From: an uncultured Clostridia bacterium
Lineage (GTDB): Bacteria > Bacillota > Clostridia > UBA1381
DNA length: 37,352 nucleotides
Direction of reading: 5' to 3'
NCBI GenBank assembly: GCA_934444735.1
Contig: CAKSDE010000021.1
Span: 1-37,352, forward strand
Below the pieces are notes generated by a model that was not told where the DNA came from, made no database searches, and saw nothing but the letters and a program-made list of their open reading frames with translations. Position 1 is the stretch's first letter, and the number at the start of each line of letters is the position of its first letter. The position numbers and the translations under genes were made by a program. Of this stretch, positions 25,049 to 33,304 are shown piece by piece.

Positions 25049-25074
25049 CTGTTTTAAAAATATATACCTAATAA

Positions 25075-25848
25075 TTAAAAATCAGAATTTTTGCCTTACT
25101 TCCAATTTTGTCGGAATCAAAAAATAGAAGATAGAATTTCGATTCTTTTTTAAAAAAAACTTGTTTTTTTCCTGCCCGACGGCGTACATTTGGTACGCCG
25201 AGCGGTTAAAAATCAGAATTACAGCTCTATTTCAAATTGTGGCGGAATAGAAAAATAGGAGATAGAATTCCGATTCTTTTTAAAAAAACTTGTTTTTTGG
25301 CTGCCCGACGGCATATATTTGTGCGCCGAACGGTTAAAAATCGAAATTGCAGCCCTATCTCAAATTACGGCGGAATAGAAAAATAGTGGTCAGAACGGTT
25401 TATAAATAACATAAGCCGAAGGCTTATGCCTGCCTGATAGCGTACATTGGTACGCCGAGCGGTAAAAAATCGAGATTATAGCCCTATTTCAAATTGTGGC
25501 GGAATAGAAAAATAGGAGATAGAATTCCGATTATTTTACAAAAAACTTGTTTTTTGCTTGCCCGACGGCGTACATTTGGTACGCCGAGCGGTTAAAAATC
25601 AGAATTACAGCTCTATCTCAAATTACGGCGGAATAGAAAAATAGGAGATAGAATTCCGATTATTTTACAAAAAACTTATTTTTTGCTTGCCCGACGGCGT
25701 ACATTTGGTACGCCGAGCGGTTAAAAATCAGAATTACAGCTCTATTTCAAATTACGGCGGAATCAAAAAATAGAAGATAGAATTCCGATTATTTTACAAA
25801 AAACTTGTTTTTTGCTTGCCTGACGGCGTACATTGGTACGCCGAATGG
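25075..25848. repeat. Six tandem 129-bp repeats
   Basis: Units run 25075-25205, 25206-25333, 25334-25462, 25463-25591, 25592-25720 and 25721-25848 (131, 128, 129, 129, 129 and 128 bp). Each begins TTAAAAATC, carries CGGAATAGAAAAATAG and GAATTCCGATT, and ends with CCGACGGCGTAC-N-GTACGCCGAGCGG, a 7-bp perfect hairpin in most copies. Units 4 and 5 are almost identical. Unit 3 has a divergent middle with an ATAAGCC-GAA-GGCTTAT hairpin. A partial seventh unit (from 25849) runs into the end of rnhA. No open frame is conserved, so this is noncoding. Confidence 0.95.
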
Positions 25849-25869
25849 TTATTTATTTCCGTTGTGGCC

Positions 25870-26457
25870 CTATTTTTCTATTCCGAGGGCTTTCTTGGCA
25901 AGGAGGTCTGCTAAATCATTGTATTTGTCACCCGAGTGACCTTTGACTTTTATGAAGTTAACGGCTAATTTGTTTTTTATCGAATTGTAATAATCCCTGT
26001 AGCTTATCGTGCCGGGCTTGTTTGCCTGCCATTCACCGGTGCACCACTTCTCAATGCCCATGTAATCGTAATATATGTCAATTTCCGGGATACCGTTTTC
26101 TATACAGTATCTCATGACAAACTCCGCACCCTTTATTTCTCCGGCAACATTGCGCATTGAGATAAGCTCGGGATCGGAAAATTTTTCGGAAAATTCAAGT
26201 GCCTCTCCATCTTTAAAAAGTACAGCACCGTATGAAAATTCAAGCTTATCCTTTGAAAAACTGCCGTCTACATAAGCATAAAACTCGGATTTTTCTTTTT
26301 TCTCACTCTCGCCTTTTATAAAATTTTCAGCATCGATTCTATTTGAAAAACTCTTGTATGACGCGCCGGAAAATCCCATAACCTGCCGTTTGCACTCGTC
26401 CCAGCTTTCAAATATCCCGATTTTTCTTCCGTTTTTAACGGCATAGTATTTTCCCAA
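25870..26457 (-). CDS. rnhA: Ribonuclease H1 with N-terminal viroplasmin-like hybrid-binding domain
   Basis: 195 residues. The N-terminal 48 residues (KYYAVKNGRKIGIFESWDEC...IDAENFIKG) are the caulimovirus viroplasmin/hybrid-binding domain that grips RNA-DNA hybrids. The RNase H fold follows, with catalytic D64 (YVDGS), E107 (NVAGEIKGA), D131 (IYYDYMGIE) and D181 (KYNDLAD), plus H174 (KGHSG). It removes RNA from R-loops and Okazaki primers. The start codon is TTG, fixed by a perfect AGGAGG 7 nt upstream. It is the only minus-strand gene right of the parS cluster. Its own promoter lies at 26511-26539. Confidence 0.95.
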   Translation of the reverse strand: MGKYYAVKNGRKIGIFESWDECKRQVMGFSGASYKSFSNRIDAENFIKGESEKKEKSEFYAYVDGSFSKDKLEFSYGAVLFKDGEALEFSEKFSDPELISMRNVAGEIKGAEFVMRYCIENGIPEIDIYYDYMGIEKWCTGEWQANKPGTISYRDYYNSIKNKLAVNFIKVKGHSGDKYNDLADLLAKKALGIEK

Positions 26458-26510
26458 AAAAAATTCCTCCTTTATTTTTGATCCGGACTTTTTTTACATC
26501 TCTTTTATAA

Positions 26511-26539
26511 ATTATATAGTAGATTTTTCATTTCGTCAA
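26511..26539 (-). promoter_or_regulatory. Promoter of rnhA
   Basis: Minus-strand TTGACG (26534-26539), a 17-nt spacer and TATAAT (26511-26516). Confidence 0.75.
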
Positions 26540-26621
26540 TAAAAATCTATACTTATCTTATTAAAATTCACCCGTAAATTTATCACAAAAGTAAAAAATT
26601 TAAAAAATATGTGATTTACGA

Positions 26622-26650
26622 TTGAAAAATCTTTTAAAATGTAGTATTAT
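26622..26650 (+). promoter_or_regulatory. Promoter of dnaA
   Basis: TTGAAA (26622-26627), a 17-nt spacer and TATTAT (26645-26650), about 80 bp upstream of dnaA. No TTATCCACA box is found in this promoter region, unlike many bacteria in which DnaA represses its own gene. Confidence 0.6.
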
Positions 26651-26728
26651 ATAAGATGGATATGTTTTGATATGTTTTGGGTAAAAGTAAAATTACCCTA
26701 TAGGATAAATTTTACAGGGAGGATAAAA

Positions 26729-28054
26729 ATGAATGTAAATGAAATATGGGACTATGCTCTTTCATATATAAGGAATGATTCCGGCTCTATAGTCGGCTAT
26801 AATACATATATAAAAGAAGCGCACCCTTTTGATTTTATAAACGGTACTTTGAGAATTTCCGTTTCTACACCCTTAATCAAAAATATGATTGAGCTTCGTT
26901 ACAAAGACAAAATCGAACACTCGGTTACAAAGATAACGGGCAGACCGGCAAGACTTGAGATTGTGGTCGGCGATATTGAACCAATCGAAGAAAAGCCGCA
27001 GCCGACAGTCGAGAATGTGCAAAAAAATAACAGCTCCGGCTTGAATCCGCGCTATACCTTCAGCAATTACGTTGTCGGCTCGTCAAACGAACACGCGGCG
27101 GCAGTCGCAATGAGCGTTGCAAAATATCCCGGTCAGACGAATAATCCGCTGTTTTTATACGGTAATTCAGGACTCGGAAAAACTCACCTTATGCACGCAA
27201 TCGGAAATGAAATAGTAAAAAACTCACCGGAAAAATCGGTTTTATACGTTACAAGCGAGCGATTCACAATCGATATGATAAATTCTCTGCGCGACAAGAA
27301 AATGGAGGATTTCAGAAAGAAATACCGTGATATAGATGTTCTTCTGATAGATGATGTGCAGTTTATCGAGGGAAAGGAAGGCTCACAGGAAGAATTTTTC
27401 CATACCTTCAATGAGCTTTACATGAACAATAAGCAAATCGTCTTAACAAGCGACCGAAAGCCGAGAGATCTTGTGACTTTGGAGGAAAGGCTCAGAAACA
27501 GATTTGAATGGGGCTTAAATATTGACATTTTAACGCCGAACTATGAAACAAGAATGGCGATATTAAAAAAGAAAGCCGAGAGCAGAAACATCACAATCGA
27601 TGAAGATGTTCTTTCATATATAGCAGAGCGCATAGACTCTAATATACGAGAGCTTGAGGGCGCATTATCGAAGATTATATCGTATGCCGGGATAAGCCAC
27701 AAAGAGATAGACATAGATGTTGCCGATTATATCCTGCGCTCGATTCTTCCCGATGAGGATCTGATAAAGGTAACACCCGATAAAATAATGGAAAACGTTG
27801 CATCATACTACAGTATAAACGTAACCGACATAACGGGAAAATCGAAACAAAAGCGTTTTGCTCTGCCGCGGCAGATTGCAATGTATCTTTGCAAGAACAT
27901 GACCGACTTAAACTTTACCATGCTTGCAAGAATATTCGGAAACCGCGACAGAACGACTGTAATGTATGCTGTGGATAAGATTGCCGAAATGGCAAAAGAG
28001 AATGCCGCGGCAAAGCGGGATATTGAGAATATATCGAAGAACATAAACAATTAA
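26729..28054 (+). CDS. dnaA: Chromosomal replication initiator DnaA
   Basis: 441 residues from the ATG at 26729, with GGGAGG 6 nt upstream. A longer in-frame reading adds 19 residues that are not part of the family. Domain I (MNVNEIWDYALSYI) and a short domain II linker (about residues 88-105) lead to the AAA+ domain: NPRYTFSNYVVGSSNEHAAA, Walker A GNSGLGKTH (about 144-152), Walker B LLIDDVQF and sensor residues. The domain IV signature FGNRDRTTVMYAVDKI near the C-terminus reads DnaA boxes. It melts oriC, which lies directly downstream between dnaA and dnaN. Confidence 0.98.
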   Translation: MNVNEIWDYALSYIRNDSGSIVGYNTYIKEAHPFDFINGTLRISVSTPLIKNMIELRYKDKIEHSVTKITGRPARLEIVVGDIEPIEEKPQPTVENVQKNNSSGLNPRYTFSNYVVGSSNEHAAAVAMSVAKYPGQTNNPLFLYGNSGLGKTHLMHAIGNEIVKNSPEKSVLYVTSERFTIDMINSLRDKKMEDFRKKYRDIDVLLIDDVQFIEGKEGSQEEFFHTFNELYMNNKQIVLTSDRKPRDLVTLEERLRNRFEWGLNIDILTPNYETRMAILKKKAESRNITIDEDVLSYIAERIDSNIRELEGALSKIISYAGISHKEIDIDVADYILRSILPDEDLIKVTPDKIMENVASYYSINVTDITGKSKQKRFALPRQIAMYLCKNMTDLNFTMLARIFGNRDRTTVMYAVDKIAEMAKENAAAKRDIENISKNINN

Positions 28055-28057
28055 TAA

Positions 28058-28303
28058 AGGGAATGTTAAAAAACTCCGGAACGCAAGAAAAGAAACAAAA
28101 TATACATATTATAGAAAATATAATTGTTACAGTTTTGATTTTGTTAAAGTAGAAAAATCAAAAAATATGATTTTTCACAAAATTATTTCTTTTCTTGCTA
28201 TCAACAAACTTCGCCTCTCGACGTACATATGTACGCCTTCGGGTATCCCAAAGCTAAAGCTTTGGCTCAGTTTGTTAATTCCAAAGCTTTTTTCCTATTC
28301 CCT
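28058..28303 (-). repeat. Dispersed MITE-like repeat, copy C
   Basis: Reverse orientation relative to copies A and B. It begins AAGGGAATGTTAAAAAACTCCGG 3 bp after the dnaA stop and ends GCTTTTTTCCTATTCCCT. It contains the GTACATATGTAC hairpin and the CCAAAGC/GCTTTGG inverted repeat. It is the fullest copy together with E. Confidence 0.9.
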
Positions 28304-28310
28304 AATAAAT

Positions 28311-28497
28311 AGGGTAAAAGCTCAGGAACGCAAGAAAAGAAACAAAATATACATATTATAGAAAATATAATTGTTACAGTTTTGACTTTGTTAAAATAGA
28401 AAAATCAAAAAAAATATGATTTTTCATAAAATTATTTCTTTTCTTGTTATCTACAAACTTCCGGTCGTCGGATAGTTAAAAGCTTTTTTCCTACCCC
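28311..28497 (-). repeat. Dispersed MITE-like repeat, copy D (internally deleted)
   Basis: Directly follows copy C in the same orientation. The first 130 bp, from CAGGAACGCAAGAAAAGAAAC to TTTCTTTTCTTG, are almost the same as C. The palindromic middle is replaced by a short CTTCCGGTCGTCGGATAG stretch before AAAGCTTTTTTCCTACCCC. Confidence 0.85.
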
Positions 28498-28529
28498 AAA
28501 CAAATAATGTAAAAGCTCAGATTACAAAA

Positions 28530-28765
28530 ATATATGTTAATAACATAGTGGATAAGCCGTGGATTGGGCTTGGATAAAAAGAGGATTAAAATTTTGGGAA
28601 ATTTCTGCTGTGGATAAAATTAAATATTCCACATTTTTGCAAACACCCGATGTTAATAAAAAAATGCGATAAAATAAAGGGGTTTGATGACTTTTCCATC
28701 ATATCCCCGATACTACTACTATTACTACTGTAATTAATATTAATACCTACGTAGGTACGTACAGA
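28530..28765 (+). other. oriC: Replication origin oriC with DnaA boxes and DnaA-trios
   Basis: Between dnaA and dnaN, reverse-strand DnaA boxes occur at 28547-28555 (TTATCCACT), 28569-28577 (TTATCCAAG) and 28609-28617 (perfect TGTGGATAA). A GC-richer inverted repeat GGGG...GATG/CATC...CCCC (28679-28708) is followed by TACTACTACTATTACTACTG (28711-28730), the complement of 3'-GAT/AAT DnaA-trios, and then an AT-rich run. This is the order of the Bacillus basal unwinding site: boxes, GC patch, trios, AT tract. A 14-bp palindrome TACCTACGTAGGTA (28744-28757) follows. Confidence 0.88.
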
Positions 28766-28807
28766 AAACTCTTATTTAAAAATTTTATAAAAAGTGAGGA
28801 TAAGTTC

Positions 28808-29938
28808 ATGAAGGTACTAAGCAATAAGGCAAGTCTTTTGGAAATAATAAATACCGTTCAGAAGGCTATAACTTCAAAACCGTCAATGGCTATAATGGAA
28901 TGTATAAAGCTTGACGCAGACGCAAGAGGAGATATGACCGTTACAGGAAACAATCTTGAAATTGCAATCGAATATAAAACGGTGTGCAATATCCCCGAGG
29001 GCGGAAGCATTGCGCTTAATTCAAAAATGTTCGGTGAAATTATAAGAAGGCTTCCCGACGGTGACGTTTTATTGAATGTAAACGAAGAAAACAACGTTAC
29101 TACCATAAAATGCGCAAACAGTGAGTTTAATATAAAGGGACTTGATGCGAACGAATACCCTGCCGTTCCCGAGATTGAGGAAAATTACAGATTCTCAATG
29201 ACTCATGCTCAGTTAAAAAAGATGATAAGAAAGACTATCTTTGCGGTATCGCAGAATGAGGCAAGACGCCCGATTTTAACAGGTGCTCTTTTTGATATAA
29301 ATACAGGTGTTTTAAATGTTGTCGCAACAGATACATACAGACTGGCGATTGTATCGGAAACCGTAAATTCATCTTTGGAAAATAAGAAGTTTGTAATTCC
29401 TGGTTCAACTCTAAGAGAGCTTTTAAAGCTTTTGCGCGATGACGATGAAACGGTGGATATTATAGTATCGAAAAGACACGCGATGTTCGATTTCGGAACG
29501 TTTAAGGTAACAACAAGACTTTTGGAGGGCGAATTTATAAAATATGAGCCTATCTTAAAGACTCCAAACAGCATTTATGTAAAGGTTAATATAAGAGATT
29601 TTTCCGAGAGTTTGGAGCGTGCGTCACTTCTTATAAATGACGATATGACGGCAAAAGCGGAAAAGGTGCCTGTAAGGCTCAATATCACGCTCGATAAAAT
29701 CGAGATAACCTGTATTACAGGCAAGGGTATGGTGCATGATGTTGTCGAGGCGAGCGTTTCGGGTGACGATATAGAGATCGGATTTAACCACAGATACCTT
29801 TTGGAGGCTCTTCGTGCCTGCGAGGATGAGGTCATAAGAATAGAATTTTCAAATCCGAGAAGTTCGTGCTTTATACGCTCGGAGGAGGATAACAGCTTTA
29901 CTTATATGGTATTGCCGGTAAGACTCTATAACGATTAA
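28808..29938 (+). CDS. dnaN: DNA polymerase III beta sliding clamp
   Basis: 376 residues in three repeated clamp domains, the standard length. Recognisable blocks are GGSIALNSKMFGEIIRRLPDGDV, FNIKGLDANEYPAVPEI, 'ARRPILTGALFDINTGVLNVVATDTYRLAI' and the C-terminal YMVLPVRLYND, where the final residues contribute to the partner-binding cleft. It encircles DNA and tethers polymerase and other factors. RBS GTGAGG lies upstream of the ATG at 28808. It begins a plus-strand run with the MBL hydrolase 13 bp downstream. recF and gyrB, the common followers, are absent. Confidence 0.98.
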   Translation: MKVLSNKASLLEIINTVQKAITSKPSMAIMECIKLDADARGDMTVTGNNLEIAIEYKTVCNIPEGGSIALNSKMFGEIIRRLPDGDVLLNVNEENNVTTIKCANSEFNIKGLDANEYPAVPEIEENYRFSMTHAQLKKMIRKTIFAVSQNEARRPILTGALFDINTGVLNVVATDTYRLAIVSETVNSSLENKKFVIPGSTLRELLKLLRDDDETVDIIVSKRHAMFDFGTFKVTTRLLEGEFIKYEPILKTPNSIYVKVNIRDFSESLERASLLINDDMTAKAEKVPVRLNITLDKIEITCITGKGMVHDVVEASVSGDDIEIGFNHRYLLEALRACEDEVIRIEFSNPRSSCFIRSEEDNSFTYMVLPVRLYND

Positions 29939-29951
29939 AAGGGAAAATATT

Positions 29952-30560
29952 ATGCAGATTAAGAAAATTATAAGCTGGGAATGTGACGAAAACTGTTATC
30001 TTGTAAGCGAGGGAAAAGCCGGTATCTTGATAGATCCAGGTTTTTCGGGCGATGATATAACCGATGCGTGCAAAGGGTATGATATTGAGTATATTTTTTT
30101 AACGCACAGCCATTTCGATCATGTAAAATCAGCCGCAGAGATTAAGGAAAAAACCGGCGCAAAGATTGTATCGAGCAAAAAATGCAGTGAAAATCTGGGA
30201 GATAATATTAAAAATGTATCATATCTTTTCGGTGAGGACGAAACCTTTGCACCGGCGGATATTATTGTCGGCGACAACGAGGTTATAAAGACCTCTTTTT
30301 GCGATGTAAAATGCATATTTACACCGGGACATACCGATTGCTCGGTGTCGTTTGTGATAGAAGATCACGTGTTTACGGGAGATACGATCTTTAGAATGAG
30401 CGTCGGAAGATGGGATCTGCCGACGGGTAATTTTTCAGAGCTTGAAAAGTCTGTTAAAGAGAGAATTTTTACCCTTTCCGATAATTTTACGATTCATTCG
30501 GGACATGGTGCCGATTCAAGCGTGGGATTTGAAAAGGCAAATAACCCATATGTGAAATAA
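29952..30560 (+). CDS. MBL-fold metallo-hydrolase, glyoxalase II-like (YqgX type)
   Basis: 202 residues, single domain. Metal ligands are visible in THSHFDH (H52, H54, D56, H57), PGHTDCS (H127), FTGDTIF (D144) and IHSGHG (H185), the two-metal pattern of glyoxalase II-like hydrolases. It lacks the C-terminal substrate-binding domain of true glyoxalase II, so the substrate is unknown; thioester or small-molecule hydrolysis is typical for relatives. It lies between dnaN and hemZ, cotranscribed by spacing. Confidence 0.92.
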   Translation: MQIKKIISWECDENCYLVSEGKAGILIDPGFSGDDITDACKGYDIEYIFLTHSHFDHVKSAAEIKEKTGAKIVSSKKCSENLGDNIKNVSYLFGEDETFAPADIIVGDNEVIKTSFCDVKCIFTPGHTDCSVSFVIEDHVFTGDTIFRMSVGRWDLPTGNFSELEKSVKERIFTLSDNFTIHSGHGADSSVGFEKANNPYVK

Positions 30561-30620
30561 CGGTTAGGTAATTTGAAACGTTAGTTTTTAAATTACTTAT
30601 AAAATAACGGGAGAGTAGTT

Positions 30621-32060
30621 ATGATTTTAATACAGGAAGGCTACAGCTGCGAATTTGAGATGAATATATTTATAAATATTTTTTTCGATAAAACCGACAA
30701 AGGAAATATTTATACATATTTTTCGCATGAAAACGATATACTGAGTGTTAAAACAAAAATTGAGTTTAACGGTAAAGAATATTTCGGGGAGTATTCGCAA
30801 AAATTCTCATCTTCGGAGAGTGATGAAAAGCTTAAAAAAAGAATATATTGCTGCGCCTGCACAAAATCTTTCTGTATTGCCGCAAAAAAAATCAGAAATA
30901 TTACCCTGCCGTGGGGAGTAATGTCGGGGATACGTCCGGCAAAATCGGTCAGAAAATACCGTGAAAAGGGTTTTTCCGATAATGAGATAAGAGGATTGCT
31001 TAAAAGCATATATGATGTTTCAGATGAAAAAATCGAGCTTGCCATGGAGGTATCGAAAAACGAGGAGATGGTTTTAAGTAAAATCGGCGAAAATTCGGTA
31101 AGCGTGTATATAGGTATACCCTTTTGCCCGTCAAGATGCCTCTATTGCTCTTTCGTTTCGACTGATATCCGCTACAGCGGAAAATACATGGACGGTTTTG
31201 TGGAGTGCCTTATAAAAGAGATTGAAAAAACGAAAGAGATATTGAATAATCTCGGACTTCACGTTGAAAATATATATATCGGCGGCGGAACGCCGACAAC
31301 ACTCTCGGCAGAGCAGCTTTCACGTATTCTTTTTGCGGTTGAGGAAAATCTTATAACGCAAAAATTAAACGAGTTTACACTTGAAGCAGGAAGAGCCGAT
31401 ACGATTACCAAAGAAAAGCTTAAGGCGATAAAATCGGGAAATGTCACAAGGATAAGCATAAATCCGCAGACGGCGAATGACGAAACTTTAAAACTGATCG
31501 GCAGAAAGCACACCTTTTCAGATGTAATTGAAAAATATAATGAGGCAAGAGAGGTCGGCTTTGACGATATAAATATGGATTTGATAGCAGGACTTCCCGG
31601 GGAGACTCCCGAGATGTTTTACAGGAGCATAGATGAGGTTATAGCACTTGATCCCGAGAATATAACTGTACATTCAATGTGTATAAAGCGTGCTGCGGCG
31701 CTGAATTTTTCGGGAATAAAGCTTTCGGACGAAAATTATATACAAAAGATGCTCTCATATGCGCAAAAGCGCATGAGGGAAACCGGAAGAGCGCCGTATT
31801 ATATGTATCGGCAGAAGAATATTTCGGGAAACAGCGAGAATGTCGGCTATGCGAAAAAAGGCAAGATGTCGTTTTATAATATAAATATCATGGAGGAGGC
31901 GCAGACGATAATTGCCTTGGGAGGCGGCGGTGCGTCAAAGCTTGTTTTGGAAAACGACATCGAAAGAGTATTCAATTTCAAGGACCCTTACGAGTATATC
32001 AGAAGATTTGATGAAATTTTGGATAAAAAAGATGAAATCGAGAGGATATTGAAAAGATGA
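30621..32060 (+). CDS. hemZ: Coproporphyrinogen III dehydrogenase-like radical SAM protein HemZ
   Basis: 479 residues. A roughly 150-residue N-terminal extension typical of HemZ precedes the radical SAM domain with the cluster motif CPSRCLYC (C169, C173, C176), then YIGGGTPTTLSAEQL and DLIAGLPGETPEMF, and the HemN-type MYRQKNISGNSENVGYAK segment. HemZ is a Bacillus-type paralogue of oxygen-independent HemN, whose direct role in haem synthesis is uncertain. No other haem gene is nearby. It overlaps the next gene by 4 bp. RBS GGGAGAG lies upstream. Confidence 0.92.
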   Translation: MILIQEGYSCEFEMNIFINIFFDKTDKGNIYTYFSHENDILSVKTKIEFNGKEYFGEYSQKFSSSESDEKLKKRIYCCACTKSFCIAAKKIRNITLPWGVMSGIRPAKSVRKYREKGFSDNEIRGLLKSIYDVSDEKIELAMEVSKNEEMVLSKIGENSVSVYIGIPFCPSRCLYCSFVSTDIRYSGKYMDGFVECLIKEIEKTKEILNNLGLHVENIYIGGGTPTTLSAEQLSRILFAVEENLITQKLNEFTLEAGRADTITKEKLKAIKSGNVTRISINPQTANDETLKLIGRKHTFSDVIEKYNEAREVGFDDINMDLIAGLPGETPEMFYRSIDEVIALDPENITVHSMCIKRAAALNFSGIKLSDENYIQKMLSYAQKRMRETGRAPYYMYRQKNISGNSENVGYAKKGKMSFYNINIMEEAQTIIALGGGGASKLVLENDIERVFNFKDPYEYIRRFDEILDKKDEIERILKR

Positions 32061-33031
32061 TTAACGATATTAATAGAAAGATAATAAATGAATATGAAAC
32101 CGACAGAACAATGGCTTTGGCAAGGCGTGACAGCTTTGTAAAAAAGGTTTTGGAAAAATATCCCGAGATTGATGAATTTACAAAAGAGATAAATCGCTTA
32201 GGGCTTGAAAATACGAAAAATATTTTAAGAAATCCCGAAAAGGCGAAAGAATATAATTCCGAGTTTAATAAAAAATTAAATTCGCTTGTTGCAAAAAAAG
32301 AAGAATTTATGAAGAAAAACGGAATCCCGGCGGATTATGACAAGCCGCATTATAAATGCGCTCTCTGCCAAGATACCGGCTATACCGAGGACGGTAAAAA
32401 ATGCCGCTGCTATAAAGATAAAATAATTAAGTATACTTATAAAAGCTCGAATTTGAGCGAGGTTATGAAGGGAATGTCATTTGAGAATTTCTCGCTTGAT
32501 TTTTACAGCAGCGAGAAAAAAGACGGATTTTCCGAGCGGGAAAACATGGAGTATATCTTAAAAGCGTCGAAGGATTTTTGTAATGATTTTGAAAACAGAA
32601 GAAATATACTCTTTTACGGAGCGCCCGGATTGGGAAAGACGTTTATATCGGTATCGATTGCAAGAAAATTCATAGAAAATGAGAAAACCGTCATCTATAT
32701 TTCGGCAACAAAGCTTTTTTCGGGCTATGATGATTACAAATTCGGCAGAAATGCCGTGTTTGAGGATTTTCTGAATGATCTTTATTTGGCAGATCTTTTA
32801 ATAATAGACGATCTCGGCACAGAATATATCTCAAAGCTTTCGGTTCCGTTTTTGTTTGATCTGGTAAATGACAGAATACTGAAAAATAAAAAGATAATAA
32901 TAAACACGAACTTAGAACCGAATGCTTTGGAAAATGCATATTCTCTCCGATTTATGTCAAGAATATATGAGCACTTTGATGTATTTAAGTTCCGCGGCAA
33001 GGATATACGCATTCAAAAGCAGTACAACTGA
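32057..33031 (+). CDS. DnaC/DnaI-like ATP-binding protein, probable helicase loader
   Basis: 324 residues. The N-terminal half is helical and ends in a zinc-type motif CALC...CRC (C101, C104, C116, C118). The AAA+ half holds Walker A YGAPGLGKT (residues 187-195), Walker B LLIIDDLGTE and the arginine-rich LRFMSRIYEHFDVFKFRGKDIR tail. This order matches Clostridial DnaC/DnaI-like proteins and B. subtilis DnaI, which loads the replicative helicase. Placement in the dnaN cluster supports a replication role. Phage or IstB-like relatives share the ATPase, so loader is a strong inference rather than proof. Translationally coupled to hemZ. Confidence 0.88.
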   Translation: MINDINRKIINEYETDRTMALARRDSFVKKVLEKYPEIDEFTKEINRLGLENTKNILRNPEKAKEYNSEFNKKLNSLVAKKEEFMKKNGIPADYDKPHYKCALCQDTGYTEDGKKCRCYKDKIIKYTYKSSNLSEVMKGMSFENFSLDFYSSEKKDGFSERENMEYILKASKDFCNDFENRRNILFYGAPGLGKTFISVSIARKFIENEKTVIYISATKLFSGYDDYKFGRNAVFEDFLNDLYLADLLIIDDLGTEYISKLSVPFLFDLVNDRILKNKKIIINTNLEPNALENAYSLRFMSRIYEHFDVFKFRGKDIRIQKQYN

Positions 33032-33041
33032 TTACGCGAAA

Positions 33042-33275
33042 AATAAACGGCGCATCTCACTATTATTCATCACTCGGAGTATATTTAGTACGCCATCGTG
33101 ACTCATAACAGCAATCTGCTTGTTTCTTTTCCGCGTTAAGGAAAATGAATAAACTGCGCATCTTACCATTATTCATTACTCAGAGTACAATGAGTACGCC
33201 TACGCATTTTATAAAAGTAATTTGTTTATTTCTTTTTTGTGTTAAGGAGAATGAAAAAAACGCGTATCGGCGTAT
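33042..33275. repeat. Tandem 106-bp-type repeat, two units plus a partial third
   Basis: Unit 1 (33042-33147) and unit 2 (33148-33253) share AATAAAC-GCGCATCT, CATTATTCAT-ACTC, an AGTA-N-AGTACGCC partial hairpin, TTTGTTT(A)TTTCTTTT and GTTAAGGA-AATG. A third copy starts at 33254 and stops after about 20 bp, just before birA. A related copy lies at 37232. The units fill the gap after the helicase loader gene and contain no gene. The final GTTAAGGAGAATG resembles a ribosome binding site and start, but the reading closes at once. Confidence 0.8.
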
Positions 33276-33304
33276 TAAAAATTATATAAAAAAGGATTTT
33301 GGCA

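Noticed and set aside
25075..25848. CRISPR array
   Set aside because: The period is about 129 bp with no short conserved repeat separated by unique spacers, and no cas genes are present. It is a tandem duplication.
26672..26728. Longer DnaA start
   Set aside because: GGGAGG 6 nt before the ATG at 26729 and the family N-terminus MNVNEIWDYAL favour the shorter protein. The extension overlaps the leader.
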